Shown piece by piece: positions 30,392 through 38,835 of a stretch of DNA of 64,000 nucleotides (the stretch's first letter is position 1; every line of letters begins with the position of its first letter). Origin of the DNA: Microbacterium sp. NIBRBAC000506063 (lineage in GTDB: Bacteria > Actinomycetota > Actinomycetes > Actinomycetales > Microbacteriaceae). The translations under genes were made by a program, and so were the position numbers. Location of the stretch: contig NZ_CP072876.1 in NCBI RefSeq assembly GCF_017968845.1, forward strand, positions 806,001 to 870,000. The letters run 5' to 3'. The notes under the pieces were generated by a model that made no database searches, was not told the origin of the DNA, and saw only the letters and a program-made list of their open reading frames with translations.

Positions 30392-30759
30392 GACTCCTCC
30401 CCCCGGCGCGGCGAGGCGATGCGCAGCCCGAGGACGGCGGCGATCACCCCCAGCACGAGGCTCGCCGCGGCGAAGAACAGAGCGAGGGCCGGGGCGCTCT
30501 CCCAGAGCTCGACCGTTCCCGCACCGAAGGCGCTGTAGGTCGTGAAGCCTCCCAGCACCCCCGTCGCCAGGAACAGACGGATGCCGGTGGCCCGCGGCAT
30601 CCGACCCATGACCACGCCGATGAAGAACGCGCCGGCGATGTTCGCCAGCAGGATCGCGAGCGGGAATCCGCCCGGGGCGGGCAGGGCCAGATCCAGACCG
30701 AGCCGTGCCGCCGTGCCCAGCGCACCGCCGGCGGCGACGAGCAGGATCCGGATGAGCAC
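30388..30759 (-). CDS. crcB: Fluoride channel subunit FluC/CrcB (first of pair)
   Basis: 123 residues, four spans, GTG start. Motifs: GGALGTAARLGLD, FPLAILLANIAGAFFIG and VLGGFTTYSAFGAGTVEL. Co-translated with the second subunit through a 4-base overlap. I looked for a fluoride riboswitch between it and the divergent gene and found none. Confidence 0.92.
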   Translation of the reverse strand: MLIRILLVAAGGALGTAARLGLDLALPAPGGFPLAILLANIAGAFFIGVVMGRMPRATGIRLFLATGVLGGFTTYSAFGAGTVELWESAPALALFFAAASLVLGVIAAVLGLRIASPRRGEES

Positions 30760-30903
30760 GCGGCTACCCTACTCCCCGGCGTCCGCGGCCCCGTCTGTCC
30801 GTGGCATGTGCCGCGGCGCGAGCCGGACGGATGCCGCGGCATCCGATTACGTAAACTCACGGGAAGGCGATCCCAGCGACCCGATGCGGGAGGCAGCACG
30901 CAG

Positions 30904-31584
30904 GTGAACATGAGAACGGCATTCGGATGGGCGCGTCTGCTCACCGCGGCCGTCTGCGTGGTCGCCCTCGTCCACCGCTGGCTCTGGGCACTCGGCTCGC
31001 AGACGATCGCCAGCCAGAACTTCCTCGCCTACCTCACGATCCAGTCGAACATCGCCTTCGCCGCACTCGCCCTGATCGCCGGCGTGATCGCCCTGCGCCG
31101 TGCGGAGGATCCGCGATGGCTGACGACCGCGCGGGCGATCGTGCTCAGCTGGACGATCACCGCCGGTCTCGCCTTCGCGGTGATCGTCTGGCAGGCCGGC
31201 TCCCGCGGCATCCCGATCTGGGTGCCCTGGTCCGACGTCGTGCTGCATTTCGTGCTCCCGGCGTGGACCATCGTGGCCTGGATCCTGGGGCCCGGCCGCC
31301 GTGCTGCCTCGTGGCGTGTGGTGCCGTTCGTGCTGCTCTACCCGGTGCTCTGGGGCGTGTTCACGCTGTGGCGCGGCAACGTCATCGGCTGGTACCCGTA
31401 CTACTTCCTCGACCTCCGGCAGGTGTCTGGGCTGCTCGAGCTGATCATCAGCTGCGCGATCGCGCTGTCGATCTTCGCGCTCGTGGCGAGCGGGCTCGTC
31501 GCCGTCAGCCGCCTGCGCACCACCGCGTTCCCACCGGTCGTCGAGCGAGCACCGCCAGACGACCGGACTACGCCTCCGGAGTGA
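30904..31584 (+). CDS. Pr6Pr family membrane protein
   Basis: 226 residues with six membrane spans. Features of the actinobacterial Pr6Pr (FAR-17a/AIG1-related) family: FLAYLTIQSNIAFAALALIAG, VVLHFVLPAWTIVAWILGPG, LYPVLWGVFTLWRG and GWYPYYFLD. GTG start (MNMRTAFGWARL) preceded by GGGAGG; an ATG two codons later is the alternative. Function unknown. Ends 17 bases inside the convergent amine oxidase gene. Confidence 0.82.
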   Translation: MNMRTAFGWARLLTAAVCVVALVHRWLWALGSQTIASQNFLAYLTIQSNIAFAALALIAGVIALRRAEDPRWLTTARAIVLSWTITAGLAFAVIVWQAGSRGIPIWVPWSDVVLHFVLPAWTIVAWILGPGRRAASWRVVPFVLLYPVLWGVFTLWRGNVIGWYPYYFLDLRQVSGLLELIISCAIALSIFALVASGLVAVSRLRTTAFPPVVERAPPDDRTTPPE

Positions 31585-32933
31585 AGAAGGCCAGGGACGA
31601 ACGCGCGGCGCGCTCCACCTCATCATCGTCGAGGGATGCGAACTCCTCGGCCGCCGCTGCGCCGACGAGCCCGACGAGCACGGGTTCGCCGGTGGCGGGG
31701 CGAGGTTCAGCCAGGTGCGGATGAGGGCATCGCCGCCGATCACGTGCCAGATGACGGCATCCGTCTCCCAGAAGTGCTCGTCGAAGCGCAGCCAGACGGT
31801 CTCGACGAAACCGGAGCCGAGGGCGGCGATCGCCCCGCGCTTGGCGAACGGCAGCGCCGGGGCGAACTCGATCGCCTGCTCCTGCAGCACGCCGAGGGGC
31901 ACGGTGACGACGACCCGGTCGAAGGAGAGCGCCTCGCCGGTTCCGAGCCGGAGACTGACCCCTCCTCGTCATAGGCGATGCGGCCCACCGGGGAGGCGAG
32001 CGTCACGTCGAGGTCGTCCAGTGCCTCCTCGACCATCACGCCGACGTCGACCGGTGCGCCGGTGAGCGTGTCGGAGGGGAGCGAGGGCGGGAACCAGCTC
32101 GACGCCCGCGCCGCGTCCACGCCGGTCGTCGCCTCGAGCCAGGCGAGGGAGGCGAGGAGTTGCGGGTCTTCGATGTCGGCACCCGCCTCCGCCAGCGCAT
32201 CGAGCAGCGGGATGTCGGCGGGACGGCCCGCCGCCTCCTCGACGGCGCCCTGGATCTCCGCAGTGCCGAGGCTCTCGACCTCGCCGCCCTCGGTCTGCCC
32301 GATGCTGCTGTCGAAGGGGAGCTGCGTGATCGCCGGGAGATCGAGGCTCGCCGCGACCGAGGCGGTGTCGCCCGGTGCCGAGAGCCAGGCGCCGAGCTGC
32401 ACCGGCAGCGGCCAGGCTTCGTCGTGCACGGAGTGGAGGCGGCCGCCGGTGCGCTCGCGCGCCTCGAAGACCATCACGTCCGCGCCCCCGTCGGCGAGCG
32501 TGCGCGCCGCGACGGCACCGGCCGCACCGGCACCGATCACGGCGATGCGCTCACCGCGTTCGCCTGCCGCCAACACGGCGAAGGCCGCACGGCGACCCGA
32601 GTCGATCGCGCCTCGGACGGTGCCGGGGTGCTCGGCATCCGTCGCCTCGCCGGCGAAGAACACGCGATTCTCCAGCGCCTCGCCGAGCGCCTCGCGGTGC
32701 TGCGGCGTGGCGCCGGCGGGCACATAGCTGATGGATCCGCGCGAGTAGGGGTCGTCGGCCCAGGTGCTGCGCAGCATCGCGGCCGGTTCGGGCGCTCCTT
32801 CGACGGGCTCGGGAGGCGTCGGATCCACGGTCGCGGTCGGTGTCGGCTCGGGCCGCGGCGTGCAGGCGGCGAGCAGCATCGCGACGGCACCGGATCCGGC
32901 GCCGATAAGCAGAGTCCGCCTCGTGATGCTCAT
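31568..32933 (-). CDS. Circularly permuted flavin amine oxidase, Tat-type lipoprotein (two frameshifts)
   Basis: About 455 residues. Twin-arginine signal ITRRTLLIGAGSG with lipobox LLAAC (Cys24), then a Pro/Thr-rich linker. Residues about 52-120 carry what is normally the C-terminal end of flavin amine oxidases: STWADDPYSRGSISYVPAGA, NRVFFAGEATD and HPGTVRGAIDSGRRAAF. Only then comes the normal N-terminal Rossmann motif RIAVIGAGAAGAVAARTL and FEARERTGGRLHS, the substrate domain and GVLQEQAIEFAPALPF. The protein stops at AARSSLAFFTPEA, where ordinary homologues would enter the WADDPYSRG block. Bases missing near 31960 and 31705. All FAD-binding parts are present, so a working enzyme on the outer membrane face is plausible. 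Substrate unknown. Confidence 0.85.
32794..32816 (-). repeat. Diverged palindromic repeat, copy 4 (in lipoprotein linker)
   Basis: On the minus strand CCCGAGCCCGTCGAAGGAGC matches the repeat core CCCTGAGCCTGTCGAAGGGC with one deletion, one insertion and one substitution. It encodes PPEPVEGAPEP in the linker between lipobox and enzyme, a third translation phase or orientation of the same element. Confidence 0.55.
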
Positions 32934-33100
32934 CGAGTGCCACCCTACCGCCCGGGGACTGCTTTCCCGGCGCGTGAAGGCTTTCTCGCCGTGCAGGTGG
33001 CGTTCTCCTCGCGCAGGCGGGGAGGAGAGCACACGTGGGGAGGAGCGGATGCCGCGCGGGCGTCCTCCCGACGCGCACTTCTCCTCCCTCGCGCGCAGCG

Positions 33101-33883
33101 TCACAGGTTCGCCGCGGCGTAGACGCGCAGCGCGTCGCGGACGAAGGTCGCGCCCTCGGTGCCGCCGTAGTTGGCGGCGAAGCGCGGATCGGCGACGTAC
33201 ATGTCGCCGAGGCTGAGCACGTAGCCCTTCACTTCCTCGCCGGATGCGGCGGGCGTGCCCGGGATCGACCGCAACCACTCGACGTGGCGGCGGGCGAGGT
33301 CCTGGGCGACATCGGATGCCGCATCGGTGCCGGATTCGGCCGCCGCAGTCCAGTCGCGACCGAGGTCGGCGACCTTCTGTTGCCACGCGGCGCGCTCGGC
33401 ATCCGACATACCGCGGTACCAGCGGTCGCTCTTCGCGTACGCGTCCTCGCCCCAGCGCTCTTCGACCTCCTCCTTGTACCGGGTGTGGTCGAAGCCGTCG
33501 AACATCTTCTCTGCCATGAGCTGTTCACCTCCTCTCAGTCCGTCGATGGTGTGCACGACCGCCTCGATCTGACGGGCGAGCCGGTTCTGCTCCTCGCGCA
33601 GGTAGGCGAGGTGGGTCTCGAGCGCGGACACCTCCTCAAGAGCGGTCCCTGAGCCCGCCGAAGGGCGAAGCACATCGGCGATCTGCGGCAGCCCGAGTCC
33701 GAGCCCACGCAGCAGCAGGATCCGCTGCAGGCGCACGAGCGCGTCCTGGTCGTAGTGTCGGTAGCCGTTCGCGGCGATGCGGCTCGGAGCGAGCAGACCG
33801 ATGTCGTCGTAGTGCCGCAGCGTGCGGCTCGTCGTGCCGGCCAGGCGCGCGATCTCCTGAATGGACCAGTCTTCACCGGGCAT
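33101..33883 (-). CDS. MerR family regulator with TipAS ligand domain
   Basis: 260 residues, intact. MerR winged-helix at residues 6-75 (SIQEIARLAGTTSRTLRHYD, DIGLLAPSRIAANGYRHY), a long dimer coiled coil, then a TipAS domain (FDHTRYKEEVEERWG, then SDRWYRGMSDAERAAW) that in TipAL/Mta traps thiopeptide or other drugs. The 23-bp palindromic repeat is translated as LRPSAGSGTAL between the DNA-binding domain and coiled coil. Autoregulation is suggested by a MerR-type promoter with a 19-bp spacer upstream. Confidence 0.9.
   Translation of the reverse strand: MPGEDWSIQEIARLAGTTSRTLRHYDDIGLLAPSRIAANGYRHYDQDALVRLQRILLLRGLGLGLPQIADVLRPSAGSGTALEEVSALETHLAYLREEQNRLARQIEAVVHTIDGLRGGEQLMAEKMFDGFDHTRYKEEVEERWGEDAYAKSDRWYRGMSDAERAAWQQKVADLGRDWTAAAESGTDAASDVAQDLARRHVEWLRSIPGTPAASGEEVKGYVLSLGDMYVADPRFAANYGGTEGATFVRDALRVYAAANL
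33644..33666 (+). repeat. Intragenic palindromic repeat, copy 3 (inside merR-tipAS)
   Basis: Core CCCTGAGCCCGCCGAAGGGC, two bases different from copy 1. Read on the minus strand as RPSAGSGT, the same phase as in the DEAD-box helicase (RPSTGSGT). The shared peptide in unrelated proteins comes from the DNA element, not from common ancestry. Confidence 0.8.
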
Positions 33884-33913
33884 GATCGCCTCCTCTCTCT
33901 GTGGTTCCGTACC

Positions 33914-33944
33914 ACCGTAGAAGTTGACGTCGCGTCAATGTCAA
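33914..33944 (-). promoter_or_regulatory. MerR-type promoter with 19-bp spacer and operator
   Basis: Minus-strand -35 TTGACA (33939-33944), -10 TACGGT (33914-33919) and a 19-bp spacer holding the perfect inverted repeat TTGACG-CGA-CGTCAA (33924-33938). An over-long spacer with a central dyad is the signature of MerR activators, which unwind DNA to realign the hexamers. It faces the merR-tipAS gene at 33883. Confidence 0.65.
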
Positions 33945-33970
33945 CTCCCGTCTTCCCTGCGCCCCCGCGT

Positions 33971-34090
33971 GCCGGTCTCACATGTTGCGACACGAGGCCC
34001 GGTATCCCCGCATCACCCGAGACCGAGAGGTTTGGCGGTCTCAGTTGATGCGACCTCGATGGCTGCGCACCCGCAACAAATGAGACCGGC
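33971..34090. repeat. Nested inverted repeat between MerR promoter and DUF4097 operon
   Basis: Outer arms GCCGGTCTCACATGTTGCG (33971-33989) and CGCAACAAATGAGACCGGC (34072-34090) pair at 17 of 19 positions. Inner arms GAGACCG (34019-34025) and CGGTCTC (34036-34042) extend through GCATCA/TGATGC. Both pairs are variants of one word, GGTCTCA..TTG.TGCG, so four copies are arranged plus, minus, plus, minus. Confidence 0.7.
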
Positions 34091-34104
34091 GAGACGAGAG
34101 TATT

Positions 34105-34154
34105 GACAAACTCGAGATATATCGTGTTATTCTTGAAACACGCGATATATCGCG
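34105..34154 (+). promoter_or_regulatory. Promoter and tandem PadR-type operators for DUF4097-padR
   Basis: A TTGACA -35 element is at 34103-34108, followed by GATATATC (34116-34123) and the perfect 14-bp palindrome CGCGATATATCGCG (34141-34154). The two GATATATC centres are 28 bp apart and flank the expected -10 and start site. The co-transcribed PadR protein is the likely binder. Confidence 0.6.
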
Positions 34155-34184
34155 ATCAGACTTCCAAAGAAACAGGAGAACACC

Positions 34185-35026
34185 ATGACCGAGAAGTGGC
34201 TCATCGCCCCGGGCGAGACCCGCGTCATCGACATCGAGCGCGCGCAGCGCCTGAAGATCGGCCTCGTCCGCGGGCAGGTCGACATCATCGCCCACGACGA
34301 ACCCGGCATCCGGGTCGAGGTCCACGGCGTGACCGTGAAAGACCTCCGCATCGAGCACGACGGCACGCAGCTCGAGATCGACCACCCGCAGCTGAGCTGG
34401 GAGAACTTCCTCGAGGTCTTCCGCAACTTCGGCTCGGGCGGCCCGCGCGCCGAGGTCAGCGTCGCCGTCCCCCGCGACATCGCCCTGAACCTCGGGGTCG
34501 TCAGCGCCAGCGCACTCGTGTCCGGCCTCGAATCGGATGCCCGCCTGAACACCGTCTCCGGCGACGTCATCGTCAACACGCACACGGGCGACCTGACCGT
34601 CAACGCCGTCTCGGGCGACGTGCAGGTGCAGGGCCTCGACGGTGCCTTCTCGGCCAACAGTGTCTCGGGCGACGTGGCGGTCACCGGCACCCCGAGCAAG
34701 GCCGCGATCGACACGGTCTCGGGGGCGATGGTGGTCGACACCACCGCATCCATCGACACGATCGCTCTCAACACCGTCGCCGGCGGCGCCACCGTCCGAC
34801 TGCCCGAGAGCCTCGCCGCGAAGTACTCCGTGCGCAGCATGAACGGCCGCCTGACGATCGACGGTGTCGACCGCGGCTCCGCCGGCCCTCCAGCTACAAC
34901 GGCTCGACGGGTGAGCTGGCCGGCTCCTTCGTCGACCTGCGCTTCAACTCGGTCTCGGGCGATCTGACCGTGCTCCGCCACGGCCCGATCACCAGCACCG
35001 AGAACGACGAGGAGTGGGACGCATGA
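34185..35026 (+). CDS. DUF4097 beta-strand repeat protein (one frameshift)
   Basis: About 280 residues, no signal peptide or membrane span. DUF4097 proteins are right-handed beta-helix or beta-solenoid folds; the repeated NTVSGDVIVNT, NAVSGDVQVQG, NSVSGDVAVTG and DTVSGAMVV strands are plain here. One base is missing near 34880 (DRGS then PSSYNGSTGEL). The ATG follows ACAGGAGAA. It overlaps padR by ATGA, a common actinobacterial and firmicute pairing linked to envelope-stress response. Function not established. Confidence 0.85.
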
Positions 35027-35650
35027 CCCCGCCGTCTTCTCGCACGGCGAGCTGCGCCTGTACCTGCTGTCGCTCCTCGCGGAGGAGCCGCGGCACGGCT
35101 ACGACATCATCCAGGCGCTCGCCGATCGCACGGGAGGCACGTACACGCCCAGCGCCGGCACGATCTACCCGCGCCTGGCCAAGCTCGAGGAGGAGGGTCT
35201 GGTCACCAAGACCGTCGACGGCCGCAAGACCATCTACGCGATCACCGACGCCGGCCGCGCCGAGCTCGACTCCCGCGAAGACGACCTCGCCGGCATCGAG
35301 GAGGACCTCGCCGACTCGGTGCGGCTCATCGCCGATTCGGTGCGCCAGAGCGTGCAGGACGCCATGAAGAGCCTGCGCGCCGATCTCGCCGCCGCGGCCC
35401 AGGAGTCGCGCAGCACGCGCGCCTCCTCCTCCGCGCACAGCACGCCCCGGCACCGGAGACGGCGGATGCCGTCGGCAGCCGCGAGCAGCTGCACCGGGCG
35501 GACGCCGTGATCAACGCGTTCCGCGGGCGGGCGCGGTCGGTGCTGCGCACGCACGTCGCCCGCGGCGGGGCGCTGGCGGCATCCGTCGTCGATGACCTCG
35601 AGAAGGCGCTGGACGCCGCGGCCGAGGCGATCACGCGCGCGCTGCGCTGA
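35023..35650 (+). CDS. PadR family transcriptional regulator (two frameshifts)
   Basis: About 209 residues. Winged helix: LRLYLLSLLAEEPRHGYDII, GTYTPSAGTIYPRLAKLEEE and GLVTKTVDGRKTIYAITDAG, the standard PadR signature. A long C-terminal alpha-helical extension ends LEKALDAAAEAITRALR. One C is missing at about 35030 directly after the start (MTP then AVFSHGELR) and one base near 35440. Co-translated with DUF4097; expected to repress the operon at the GATATATC sites. Confidence 0.87.
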
Positions 35651-35661
35651 CAGCCGAAAAA

Positions 35662-35727
35662 TCGGGACCGGTCCCACGGAGACACGCGAGGGCGGCCCTC
35701 GCGCTGAGCCCGTGGGACCGGTCCCGA
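35662..35727. terminator. Nested perfect hairpins, bidirectional terminator
   Basis: Between convergent padR and the universal stress gene. Outer 18-bp perfect arms at 35662-35679 and 35710-35727; each arm holds the palindrome GGGACCGGTCCC, so it can also fold on itself. Inner 9-bp perfect arms CGCGAGGGC (35685-35693) and GCCCTCGCG (35695-35703). Confidence 0.75.
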
Positions 35728-35768
35728 ATGTTCACGGGCGAGACGCACGGACGAGCAGTACCCGCGAA

Positions 35769-36308
35769 CTACTCGACCCAGATGTCCTGCGAGTCCTCGA
35801 CCGGCTCCTCCAGCGGAACCACGAGGATCGGGCGATGCTGGCGATGGGCGAGGCGAGCGGCGACCGATCCGGTGAAGAACTCCCGGATCGACTCGCCGAG
35901 CCCGCGCTTGCGGGTCCCGACGACGATGAGCTGCGCGTCCAGGCGGTTGGCGAGCTGCTTGATCGCCAGGGCCGGGTCGCCGACGAGCTGCCGGGCGGTC
36001 CACGTGATATCCGCCCCCGCGAGCGCCTTCTCGGCGGCATGCTGCACCTCGGTGAACTCCGCGGCTCCCGCATCGAGGTTGATGTCGATCGGCGCCGAGT
36101 GCACATAGCCGTCGGGATCCTCGTAGGTCACGAAGCGCGTCACGTCGACGTGCACGACGACGAGCGGGACGCCCAGGATCTTCGCGTAGCGGACCCCCTC
36201 CTGGAGGACCCGGGGCGACTGGGTGGGCTGCATGCCGACGATGACGGCCTTCTGCAGGGCGGCGTTCTGCACGGCCTGCTCATCAGGCGTGGGGGTCGTA
36301 TCGGTCAT
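35769..36308 (-). CDS. Universal stress protein (UspA family)
   Basis: 179 residues. Single Usp domain with KAVIVGMQPTQSPRVLQEG at the N-terminal strand, VPLVVVHVDVTRFVTYEDPD, and the C-terminal nucleotide-binding pattern LIVVGTRKRGLGESIREFFTGSVAARLAHRQ (GTRxRG...GSVA) followed by PILVVPLEE, which indicates the ATP-binding subgroup. ATG at 36308, preceded by GAAGGGAGC. Role in stress survival is a family-level statement. Confidence 0.9.
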   Translation of the reverse strand: MTDTTPTPDEQAVQNAALQKAVIVGMQPTQSPRVLQEGVRYAKILGVPLVVVHVDVTRFVTYEDPDGYVHSAPIDINLDAGAAEFTEVQHAAEKALAGADITWTARQLVGDPALAIKQLANRLDAQLIVVGTRKRGLGESIREFFTGSVAARLAHRQHRPILVVPLEEPVEDSQDIWVE

Positions 36309-36457
36309 CTGGATCGCTCCCTTCACGGACCGTGCTACGGCGGACGGCACCTGCTCCCATGGTATTCTGAATGCTACTCTTACCGGCTTGTCGCCGGTGT
36401 CGTGAATGCAGCGGGTGCCGGAACGCCCGCCGCTCAACTCGTGAGGGGGTCTCGCGC

Positions 36458-36646
36458 ATGGGGCGTGGCCGTCAGAAGGCGAAGCACACAAAAATCGCCC
36501 GCGAACTCAAGGCGTACAGTCCTGAGGTGAACTACTCTGCGCTCGAGCGCGAGTTGGGTCATCCCAACGACTCCGAAGACGCCTACGTCGACAAGTGGGC
36601 CGACCAGTACGCGGACGAAGACGAAGACGAGTACGAGCGAGCCTGA
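36458..36646 (+). CDS. DUF3073 small acidic-tailed protein
   Basis: 62 residues. MGRGRQKAKHTKIARELKAYSPEVNYSALEREL is the invariant start of DUF3073, found throughout Actinobacteria, here followed by the acidic tail ADQYADEDEDEYERA. Basic head and acidic tail suggest binding to nucleic acid or ribosome; function unknown. Start context GTGAGGGGG. Divergent from the universal stress gene; the shared spacer has an AT-rich promoter patch (about 36359-36385). Confidence 0.9.
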   Translation: MGRGRQKAKHTKIARELKAYSPEVNYSALERELGHPNDSEDAYVDKWADQYADEDEDEYERA

Positions 36647-36849
36647 AGCCCGTTCGTCACGCCCGTCGCCTCGTGCGGCGGGCGTTTCTTCCTGACCGGA
36701 TGCCGCAGAGCGCCTTCTCTTCTGCACCGGACGCCGTCAGCGACCGATCCTCCGCAGTTCCTGACAGACATCCGGAGCCTCGGGATCGAGGGCGTCGCCC
36801 CGCGCCATAGGGTCGTGACAACCGACCGGATCACGGGGAGAATGGAGGC

Positions 36850-37080
36850 ATGACGGTGTCCGCAGAGATCGTGACGATGATCGCCACCGGGGCGACACTC
36901 CTGGTCGCGTTCATCGGTGGCTTCGGGTGGATGATCAACCGGTTCGATGCTCGTATGGATGCGCGCTTCGACAAGGTGGAAAGTCGGCTTGACCGCGTCG
37001 AGCAGGAGCTCACCGAGGTGAAGGTCGCCGTCGCCCGCCTCGAGGGTCCGCCGCGTCATCTGATCACCACGACCCGCTGA
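36850..37080 (+). CDS. Small membrane-anchored coiled-coil protein, hypothetical
   Basis: 76 residues. One N-terminal membrane span (IVTMIATGATLLVAFIGGFGWMI) and a heptad-patterned helix (FDARMDARFDKVESRLDRVEQEL). Resembles small phage-like or haemolysin-XhlA-type proteins in layout, but no family is recognisable. Start preceded by GGGGAGAATGGAGGC. The 200 bases before it hold no gene. Confidence 0.65.
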   Translation: MTVSAEIVTMIATGATLLVAFIGGFGWMINRFDARMDARFDKVESRLDRVEQELTEVKVAVARLEGPPRHLITTTR

Positions 37081-37095
37081 CCGGCGGCGAACCGA

Positions 37096-37458
37096 CTACT
37101 CGACGCGTGCCGCGCGGCGAGCGCGTCGCGCATTCCACCACGCCCAGAACCTGCTCAACTGACGCTTGGCGAAGACCATGAGGCGCCGGGCCCAGTGGAA
37201 CTCGGTGCCCAGCACCGCGAGGCCGAGGAACACGATGAGCCAGCCCGGCCCGGGCAGCGGGATGAGCACGATGCCCACGAGCACGATGATCGTGCCGAGC
37301 GTGGCGACGAGGATCCGGTAGGCGAGGTTCACGTGGGGCCGCTGCGCGACCTTCTCGCGGATGCCGGCGAGCCACCTCCGGATCGGGTGATTCGGGCTCT
37401 CCCCCTCGGCGATCTCATCGTGGATCTCGAGCTCGAGGGCGGAGGGAGCACTGCGCAT
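37096..37458 (-). CDS. TIGR02611 family (PGPGW) membrane protein
   Basis: 120 residues. Two adjacent spans containing the diagnostic LIPLPGPGWLIVFLGLAVLG motif and a basic C-terminus (WNARRARRAARVE). Actinobacterial family of unknown function. ATG at 37458 (MRSAPSALELEIHDEI). Confidence 0.88.
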   Translation of the reverse strand: MRSAPSALELEIHDEIAEGESPNHPIRRWLAGIREKVAQRPHVNLAYRILVATLGTIIVLVGIVLIPLPGPGWLIVFLGLAVLGTEFHWARRLMVFAKRQLSRFWAWWNARRARRAARVE

Positions 37459-37523
37459 GTCTCGATGGTCGCATCCGAACCCCGGGATTGCCTGGGTATC
37501 GGCTCCGACCCACCTGGACGCGG

Positions 37524-38835
37524 TCACCAGGTCGCGCCGTGGCGACGCTCCCATTCGGCCTCCACGGTCGTGCGGCGGCCGGCGATGATCCCGAACGGGA
37601 TCGCGAAGACCAGCACGCCGATGAGCACGAGGATCGGCACCGACCAGGAGTCGGTCAGATCGTGCAGCACTCCGATGAGCATGGGGAAGACGGCGGCCCC
37701 GGTGTAGCCCACGCTCTGCACGAAGCTCGACAGCAGCACAGCGCTCTCCGGGGTGCGGGAGCGGATGCTGATGAGCACCAGGGCAAGCGGGAACAGCAGC
37801 CCGACCAGCCCGTAGAGCACCGTCCACAGCCACAGCAGCGACGGCACCGGGAACAGGAGAAGCCCCGTCAGCCCGACGAGGCCGGAGATCACCCCGACGA
37901 GGAACAGCGGACGCGTCGCCTGCAAGCGCACGACCAGCACGGGGACGAGCAGCGACGCCGGGAGCGCGATGAACGCGAACAGGGACAGCAGGAATCCGGC
38001 GGTCGCGGCATCCACCCCGGCGATGTCGATCATGACAGTGGGGAACCAGGCGAAGGTGACGTAGGCCATCACCGAGGAGGTGCCGAAGGTCACCGCGAGC
38101 GCCCAGACGAGCGGAACGCGGCCCATCCGGGCGAAGGCCGATCTGTTCTGCGGGCGGTCGCGATCGGACCGGTCACCGGTTCGGCGACCTCCCGGTCGCC
38201 GCCGGACGACGGATGCGGCGCACCTGCGGGGCCGGCAGGCGGGGCCGTGGTGAGCGGGGCCGCCGAGGGCGCCACAGCATGAGCAGCCACGGGATGAGTC
38301 CGGCGATCGCGAAGACGCCCCACAGGCCGAGCGACACGCGCCAGCCCGCGGCATCCGCCATCGGCACGGCGACCAGAGGCGGCAGGAACGTCGACAGCGC
38401 CATGGCCAGCGTGTAGAGCGTCATCAGCGAGCCGATGCGGTCGGGGAAGTACTTCTTCACCAGCGGCGGCAGGAGGATGTTGCCCATGCCCACGCCGGCG
38501 AAGATCAACGCGGTCCACAGCACGAGGCCGATCGCGTCGCCGGCGAAGGCGCGTCCGATGAGCCCCGCCGAGATCACGGAGAGCGCGAGGACGGTCAGCC
38601 GTTCCAGCCCCAGCCACCGCTCCAGCAGCGGGGTCAGGATGCCGAACACGGCGAAGCACACCGGCGGAAGGGTGCCGATCAGTCCGATCACCGGCGACGA
38701 CAGCGGGATCTCCGCCGAGATGAGGTCGTACATCGGCGACAGCGAGGCCACCGCGGAGCGCAGCGAGAACGCGCACAGAAAGATCCCGAGGACGGCGAGG
38801 ATGCGCCCGCGCCACGGCGAGCGCACCGCGGTCAT
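37524..38835 (-). CDS. MFS transporter, CynX/NimT family (frameshifted in the central loop)
   Basis: About 437 residues, 12 spans. N-half with AFSLRSAVASLSPMYDLI and the CynX/NimT hallmark FAGVGMGNILLPPLVKKYFPDRIG; C-half with WFPTVMIDIAGVDAATAGFLLSLF and GLLFPLALVLISIRSRTPESAVLLSS. Two or more bases are missing in the hydrophilic centre, about 38150-38290. The start overlaps the purF stop by ATGA, so it is co-translated with purine synthesis; an anionic or purine-like substrate is conceivable but unproven. Confidence 0.87.

Noticed and set aside
30760..30903. Possible fluoride riboswitch upstream of the crcB pair
   Set aside because: The conserved GAUGG and CUCCUAC-type elements could not be found on the minus strand in the correct order.
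32934..33100. A small gene between the amine oxidase and merR-tipAS genes
   Set aside because: No frame with a plausible start and composition; the 166 bases hold only GGAGGAG/CTCCTCC words that can form weak hairpins.
36647..36849. A gene in the spacer after DUF3073
   Set aside because: Short frames only, none with coding character; the spacer probably holds a terminator for DUF3073 and the promoter of the next small gene.
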